Of a stretch of 9,770 nucleotides of DNA, positions 5,525 to 9,770 are shown piece by piece; position 1 is the first letter of the stretch, and each line of letters begins with the position of its first letter. This stretch comes from Clostridiales bacterium (GTDB taxonomy: Bacteria > Bacillota > Clostridia > Christensenellales > CAG-138). Made by a program: the position numbers and the translations under genes. The stretch spans positions 1 through 9,770 of the forward strand of contig JAISXK010000120.1 in NCBI GenBank assembly GCA_031270585.1, in the 5' to 3' direction. Under the pieces are notes generated by a model, which saw nothing but the letters and a program-made list of their open reading frames with translations, searched no databases and was not told where the DNA came from.

Positions 5525-6887
5525 GCTGACGGGGCAGCGCCCCAATGAAAAGCAGAGGCAGTTTTTTTTATCCCGCGCGCGGCACACGGCGTATGGCGGC
5601 GCGCGCGGCGGCGGCAAAAGCTGGGCCATGCGGCGCAAGTTTTTGCTGCTGGCCATATGGTATCCGGGGCTTTCATTGCTGCTTTTGCGCCGCACATACC
5701 CGGAATTGGAAGAAAACCACATCAAACCGCTCAAGCGCGAGCTGCCGGGGGTTGCGAAATATACCGACAAGCGCAAAGAATTTGTGTTTTTAAACGGCTC
5801 GCGCATCAAATGCGGGTATTGCGACAAGGAGGACGACGTTTTGCAATACCAGGGGCAGGAGTACGACGTGATCGGGCTGGAGGAGGCGACGCATTTTTGC
5901 GAGAGCCAAATGCAGTTTATCTGCACGTGCAACCGCACCACAAGGCGCGATTTTTTCCCGCGCATGTATTACACATGCAACCCCGGCGGCGTGGGGCACG
6001 CGTGGGTGAAAAGACTGTTTATCGACCGCGAATACCAAAATAGCGAGCGCGGGGAGGATTACAGCTTTATACCCGCCAGCGTCTACGACAACAGCGTACT
6101 CATGCGGGCTAACCCGCAATATGTGCACATGCTTGAAAATTTGCCGGCCGGCCTTCGCCGCGCGCATCTCGAAGGGGACTGGGACGCGCTGCTGGGCCAA
6201 TATTTTGAAACATGGCGGCGGGCCAGGCATGTTTGCGAGCCGTTTTCCATACCAAAGCGGTGGAAGCGGTTTTGCGCCATGGACTGGGGCTATAACGACC
6301 CCTGCTGCGTATTGTGGTTTGCCGTGGCGCCGGATGGACGCGTATACGTGTACGACGAATACTACAGGCGCAAAATACTGGCGCACGATGTCGCAAAAGC
6401 CGTCGGGGAAATATCCGGCGGCGACAAAATCGCCTATACGGTAGCTTCGCCCGATATGTGGCAACGGCGCGGCGCGGCGCTTAAATCCATCGGCGGCGTC
6501 AGCGGCGAATGCATTGCGGATGTATTTATAAAACGCGGTGTGCCGTTGCGCCCCGCCGATAACGCGCGCGTGGTGGGCTGGCAGCGCGTGCGCGAGTATC
6601 TGCGTGAAGCGCCGGACGGGCTTGCGTACCTGCAGGTGTTTGCGCGGTGCGCCAACCTGATTAAATACCTGCCGCTCATGCAGTATGACAGGCACGACCA
6701 TGAGGACGCCGCCTGTGGCGACGACCACGCGCCCGAGGCGCTGCGCTATGGGCTGATGAGCAGACCCGCGCCATCGCGCGAGAAGGCGTGCGCTATGGGC
6801 GCGTCCTTGCCGGGGGGCGGCCCGCAGCCGCCGGCGAACCCGTTTTTGGCGGGGGAAAAGGAAAAGACCGGGTATTTGATCATGTAA
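5511..6887 (+). CDS. Phage terminase large subunit (ATPase-nuclease)
   Basis: The large subunit is the ATP-driven motor and nuclease that packs phage DNA into the prohead. The start is the GTG at 5511, preceded by GGAGGAGGAG at 5500-5509; upstream ATG codons in this frame lack a good SD. The 458-residue product carries an N-terminal ATPase with Walker A GGARGGGKS at 29-37 (Lys36), Walker B VIGLEEAT at 120-127 (Glu124 in the usual Asp place, Glu125 catalytic) and the TCNPGG coupling motif at 155-160. The RNase H-like nuclease has AMDWGYNDP with Asp258 and ends with DDHAPEALRYG, Asp404/Asp405. All motifs expected for an active enzyme are present. The C-terminal 40 residues are Pro/Gly-rich. No portal gene follows, which is unusual since portal normally comes next. 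Confidence 0.93.
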   Translation: MTTLKLTGQRPNEKQRQFFLSRARHTAYGGARGGGKSWAMRRKFLLLAIWYPGLSLLLLRRTYPELEENHIKPLKRELPGVAKYTDKRKEFVFLNGSRIKCGYCDKEDDVLQYQGQEYDVIGLEEATHFCESQMQFICTCNRTTRRDFFPRMYYTCNPGGVGHAWVKRLFIDREYQNSERGEDYSFIPASVYDNSVLMRANPQYVHMLENLPAGLRRAHLEGDWDALLGQYFETWRRARHVCEPFSIPKRWKRFCAMDWGYNDPCCVLWFAVAPDGRVYVYDEYYRRKILAHDVAKAVGEISGGDKIAYTVASPDMWQRRGAALKSIGGVSGECIADVFIKRGVPLRPADNARVVGWQRVREYLREAPDGLAYLQVFARCANLIKYLPLMQYDRHDHEDAACGDDHAPEALRYGLMSRPAPSREKACAMGASLPGGGPQPPANPFLAGEKEKTGYLIM

Positions 6888-7092
6888 AAAGCCGGCGGGC
6901 AGTATCCATTTATATGTACAAAGTGTAAAATTTTTGGTTTTTTTTAGAATTTAAGCCGGAATATTTACGCAAAGGCCATGCGCTTATGTTAATATATAAC
7001 AAAACAGGCGCAGCGCTTTACCGCAACGCAAAAACGCCGCTATATTACATATGGATTTTCGATATGGCAGACGCGTGGAAAGCGGGAGATAT
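6888..7092. other. AT-rich spacer between terminase and envelope genes
   Basis: The 205-bp gap marks the end of the packaging cassette. It holds AT-rich runs (6925-6955) and TATAAC at 6995-7000, which could be a -10 box for the downstream gene, but no good -35 box is found at 17 bp. AAGCCGG occurs at 6889-6895 and again at 6953-6959. No clear terminator hairpin follows the terminase stop. Confidence 0.4.
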
Positions 7093-8772
7093 ATGTACAG
7101 ACGCGGTTTCGTAAGGACACTACTTTTTATATTGATCATATTGCTGGCGGCGCAGTCCATTGCCGTCGCCGAAGGCGAAACTACGCCCGGCGGGGAAACA
7201 ACCGAAACGCCTGCGGCGCCCGAAACGCCGGCGCCCGAGACGCCCGTGCCTCCCACGCCCGTGCCTACCCCCGCGCCCACGCCTGTGCCCACGTCCGCGC
7301 CGACACCGGCCCCGCCGCCCACGCCTGTGGGGCCGCCCACGCCCACGCCTGTGGAGTCGCCAACCCCCACGCCTGTGGAGTCGCCAACCCCTACGCCTGA
7401 AATGGGCTATGTCGAGATCACGGCGAATGACGCCGGCGTTACCGTCAACGATTATTACTTCAATATCTATACCCACGCCTACGCCGCAGATGAGAATGGC
7501 GACCCCGTAGAGGTGTTTATCCTGCACAACGGCGGCTTCAGGCTCGATGTGGCGGGCGTATATACCGTTATGTATTGCGCCATACACCCCGTGACACAGG
7601 AGGAGTTTTATAAAGCCTGTACTATCACGGTGGGGGAAGCGCGGGAAAGCACATCCACGTTAAAGGGCACCAGCGACTCCCGCTACAGAAAATACCAGCA
7701 ATACCGCGATGAGGTAGCGGCCGAGCTTGGCCGCCATTTAACGCGGCTCAATGGGGAATTTGCGGACAGGATGAACCTTTTACGCAGAGCCTTTTTGGAC
7801 GCGGACGCGTACAACCTTGTGCGGCAGTATTACGCCGAACAGATGGAAACCGATGAGAATATAAACGAGGCGGGCTATGTCGCCGCCGTGGATTATTTAG
7901 CGCTCGCGACGCCGGCGTTATCCAACTGGTCGCAGATACTTGCCGTGTTTGTGGCGAAAGGCTCGCTGGAGGTGGAAGACCCGCTTGATCTGTTCAACCT
8001 GCGCAAGATATCCTTTGACGGGCTGGACGAGGTATTTTGGGATATGCACGAACTGCGCTTTGAATTGCAAAACGGCGCCGTCACCATGATACTCGAAGAG
8101 CGCTCCAGCGACGAAATGGCGCAGCTGTATAATTTTTCGCCCGCGCGCAAAACCCAGTTGGACGAACTGCTGCAGCCCGAGTTTCAACGCCTGTTTGCCT
8201 CGCTGACGGGCGACGAAAGCTTTATAGACATGACGGCCGAACAGGCGGCGGCCATACGCGCCGTACTGCCTGCGGATATGACCATGCACCGCGAACAGGT
8301 CGTGATGACGGCACACACGATGGTGGATCAGGTAAGATATTTCTGGGGCGGCAAATACCCGAAAATCGGCTGGAACCCGCTTTGGGGCGTGCCCAAGGTG
8401 GTAACGTCGCAAAACAGCCCCACCACGGGAACGGTGCGGCCCTTCGGCCTGGATTGCAGCGGCTTTGTTACCTGGGTATTCATAAACGCCGTTAACGACG
8501 AAGCCATCATCAGCGCCATAGGCAACGGTTCATCCAACCAATGGAGCAACTCGCGCCAGTTGGGCTGGGATGAAGCCAAGCCGGGCGATCTGGCCTTCAG
8601 AGCGGCGCCGGGCGCTACCGCGACCAACCATGTGGGCATCGTGGTGGAGGTGAAGGAGGATGGCACCATTATGGTGGCGCATTGCTCGTCCAGCAATAAC
8701 AATGTGGTGATTACGGAAGCGTGGTCATCAAGCTTCCGCTATATCAGGCGGCCTATTCTGTATGATGAATAA
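7093..8772 (+). CDS. Secreted NlpC/P60 cell-wall peptidase with Pro/Thr linker
   Basis: NlpC/P60 enzymes are cysteine peptidases that cut peptidoglycan stem peptides outside the membrane. From ATG 7093 (559 aa) the layout is as follows. A signal peptide spans about 1-26 (MYRRGFVR, hydrophobic core, AVA cleavage site). A Pro/Thr-rich linker spans about 27-103. A DUF5011-like beta domain spans about 106-182, with DVAGVYTVMY. A helical region runs to about 400. The C-terminal NlpC/P60 domain has Cys455 in LDCSGFV, His513 in NHVGIV and His530 in VAHC. The 7051 ATG is rejected because it lacks an SD and spoils the signal peptide; GGGAG lies before 7093. The middle segment (ILAVFVAK, DEVFWDMHELRFEL, DEMAQLYNF) recalls wall hydrolases of clostridial conjugative elements, by memory only. 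It overlaps the next gene by 11 bp. Confidence 0.88.
   Translation: MYRRGFVRTLLFILIILLAAQSIAVAEGETTPGGETTETPAAPETPAPETPVPPTPVPTPAPTPVPTSAPTPAPPPTPVGPPTPTPVESPTPTPVESPTPTPEMGYVEITANDAGVTVNDYYFNIYTHAYAADENGDPVEVFILHNGGFRLDVAGVYTVMYCAIHPVTQEEFYKACTITVGEARESTSTLKGTSDSRYRKYQQYRDEVAAELGRHLTRLNGEFADRMNLLRRAFLDADAYNLVRQYYAEQMETDENINEAGYVAAVDYLALATPALSNWSQILAVFVAKGSLEVEDPLDLFNLRKISFDGLDEVFWDMHELRFELQNGAVTMILEERSSDEMAQLYNFSPARKTQLDELLQPEFQRLFASLTGDESFIDMTAEQAAAIRAVLPADMTMHREQVVMTAHTMVDQVRYFWGGKYPKIGWNPLWGVPKVVTSQNSPTTGTVRPFGLDCSGFVTWVFINAVNDEAIISAIGNGSSNQWSNSRQLGWDEAKPGDLAFRAAPGATATNHVGIVVEVKEDGTIMVAHCSSSNNNVVITEAWSSSFRYIRRPILYDE
7321..7392 (+). repeat. Three 24-bp tandem repeats in the Pro/Thr linker
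   Basis: Units at 7321-7344, 7345-7368 and 7369-7392 encode TPVGPPTP, TPVESPTP and TPVESPTP. The last two differ only at the final base. They sit in a longer Pro/Thr tract (residues 27-103) that probably spans the cell wall. In-frame copy-number changes would alter linker length without loss of function. Confidence 0.85.
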
Positions 8773-9770
8773 GAGTATGGATATACCGGCAAAGGCTTCG
8801 CGCGGGCGAAAAGGGGTTTGCGCGGCGGCGCTGTTGATCGTATTGGCCTGCGCCAATCCCGCTTACGCGCAAGGCGACGCGTTTACCATCACGGCTAACC
8901 CCGACACCTCGGCCCCCGTATACGCGGGGGATGTGATCAGCTACAGCATACGCGTGAACGAACCCGCCGCGCACGTGGGCATGACATACCTGCGGGTGCA
9001 GTTGGGCGAGGGCATGTTTTTTTATGACGGCAGCCTGCGAATCGAAAGCCGGGGCATGGAGGAAGTACCGCCGCAGCAAGACGATGGCGCCAGTGCGCCC
9101 ACGCCCATACGCGTATCGTACACGGTTGTGCCGGGCAACAGCGGGTTTGTGGTACTCAGCAACGCGCTGCAGGCGGGCGATGTGTTTTTGTTTGATGCTA
9201 TGGTGGAAGAAAACGCCGTGGCGGATATCAGGGTGCAATCCGAAACGGGCGCCGCAGCAAGCATGGCGCACGAAGTGGGGGTGGCGGCGGTGGCCGCGCC
9301 CACGCCGCTATACGCCTATATGCCGCCCGACCCGGCGGCGGAGGAGGAAGGCCGGATCAGCATGCCCCTATGGGCTTGGGCTGCGGCGGTGGTTGTGGCG
9401 GCGATGGTGCCGATGATAACGGCGTTTACGCCGCAGCAGGTGATTATCGCGAACACGACGGCGGAAGAGGGCGAAGCGCCCGCTATAACCGCCAAAACAC
9501 CGGAAGTTTGGCGGGACGCGTCCGCGCAAACCAAGGGAAGCGGCGGCCTCACTTTTGTCGAAATGCGAAGGCGTGAGCGCGACAAAGAGCGGGATAGCGC
9601 CGCGGATACCGCATTGAACTACGGGAAACTACCGCGGGATACGGATCAAACGCCGCCGGCGCGAACGGAGGAACGCGTGAACGCGCGCAAGGTTGAGGAA
9701 ACGGCAAAGGAAGCGGAAGGGGAACGCGTGAACGCGCGCGGGCTTGAGGAAACGGCAAAGGAAACAGCAA
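8762..9770 (+). CDS. Signal-peptide single-pass membrane protein, 3' end beyond window
   Basis: This frame stays open from 8762 to the window end (336 codons and one base) without a stop, so the gene is partial. I do not recognise the family. The product has a signal peptide (basic GRK, hydrophobic AAALLIVLACA, cleavage after AYA at about 36). An extracytoplasmic part to about 195 has a DUF11-like beta-sandwich look (VYAGDVISYSIRVN, GEGMFFYDGSL). A membrane helix lies at about 202-222 (PLWAWAAAVVVAAMVPMITAF). A charged cytoplasmic tail follows, reaching 17-residue repeats from about 304. Start: tandem ATGATG at 8762/8765 overlaps the preceding stop as ATGATGAATAA; no SD is visible, so translation is probably coupled to the NlpC/P60 gene. 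Predicted topology is outside-in. It may anchor or regulate the hydrolase, which is inference. Confidence 0.75.
   Translation, partial: MMNKSMDIPAKASRGRKGVCAAALLIVLACANPAYAQGDAFTITANPDTSAPVYAGDVISYSIRVNEPAAHVGMTYLRVQLGEGMFFYDGSLRIESRGMEEVPPQQDDGASAPTPIRVSYTVVPGNSGFVVLSNALQAGDVFLFDAMVEENAVADIRVQSETGAAASMAHEVGVAAVAAPTPLYAYMPPDPAAEEEGRISMPLWAWAAAVVVAAMVPMITAFTPQQVIIANTTAEEGEAPAITAKTPEVWRDASAQTKGSGGLTFVEMRRRERDKERDSAADTALNYGKLPRDTDQTPPARTEERVNARKVEETAKEAEGERVNARGLEETAKETA
9670..9770 (+). repeat. 51-bp tandem repeat encoding a 17-residue charged unit
   Basis: Copy one is 9670-9720 and copy two, 9721-9770, is cut one base short by the window edge. The 50 aligned bases match at 43 positions. The protein unit is ERVNARKVEETAKEAEG followed by ERVNARGLEETAKETA. 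Charged, helix-favouring residues suggest an extended helix or coiled coil in the cytoplasm. More copies may lie beyond the window. Confidence 0.9.

Noticed and set aside
5790..6728. Minus-strand ORF of 312 codons opposite terL
   Set aside because: It lies wholly inside a terminase gene with all motifs in order. No SD or domain supports it.

Overview
The window looks like chromosomal DNA from a moderately GC-rich Gram-positive bacterium of the Clostridia type. The signs are strong AGGAGG-type ribosome binding sites, a tRNA gene with encoded CCA, a clostridial-looking EF-Tu, a secreted NlpC/P60 protein of a Gram-positive type, and phage packaging genes like those of gut Clostridia prophages. 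The species cannot be named from the sequence alone.

Positions 1-2620 hold a membrane-protease-modulator locus. A promoter and a perfect 19-bp palindrome precede hflK and hflC, two SPFH proteins that in known bacteria form a complex around the membrane protease FtsH. HflK ends in an unusual Asn-Thr-Gly tandem repeat. A small single-pass membrane protein is encoded convergently and ends in a decapeptide very similar to the end of HflC.

Positions 2640-4336 are a translation unit. A near-consensus sigma-A promoter drives tRNA-Gly(CCC) and, with no terminator between them, tuf (EF-Tu). It is closed by a strong intrinsic terminator. This resembles the tRNA-tufB arrangement of E. coli. Its leader holds a hairpin and a three-codon ORF that abuts the tuf start.

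Positions 4337-6890 begin with about 320 bp of non-coding DNA holding a pyrimidine-rich degenerate repeat and a perfect 14-bp inverted repeat. Then come a terminase-small-subunit-like gene, a DUF4406-like gene (nucleoside 2-deoxyribosyltransferase-like fold) and a complete terminase large subunit. No integrase, portal, protease or capsid gene follows within the window, so this is an isolated DNA-packaging cassette. A tight cluster of four DnaA-box-like nonamers lies between the first two of these genes.

Positions 7093-9770 encode two overlapping envelope proteins. The first is a secreted NlpC/P60 cell-wall hydrolase with a Pro/Thr-rich linker, a beta-sandwich-like domain and a helical middle region that recalls hydrolases of conjugative elements. 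The second is a signal-peptide, single-pass membrane protein with an extracytoplasmic domain and a charged cytoplasmic tail. That tail enters 17-residue repeats where the window ends, so the gene has no stop here.

Most surprising are the DnaA-box-like cluster inside an orphan packaging cassette, the 14-bp inverted repeat overlapping its likely promoter, the matching C-termini of the two convergent membrane proteins, and the tRNA-Gly/tuf leader structures.
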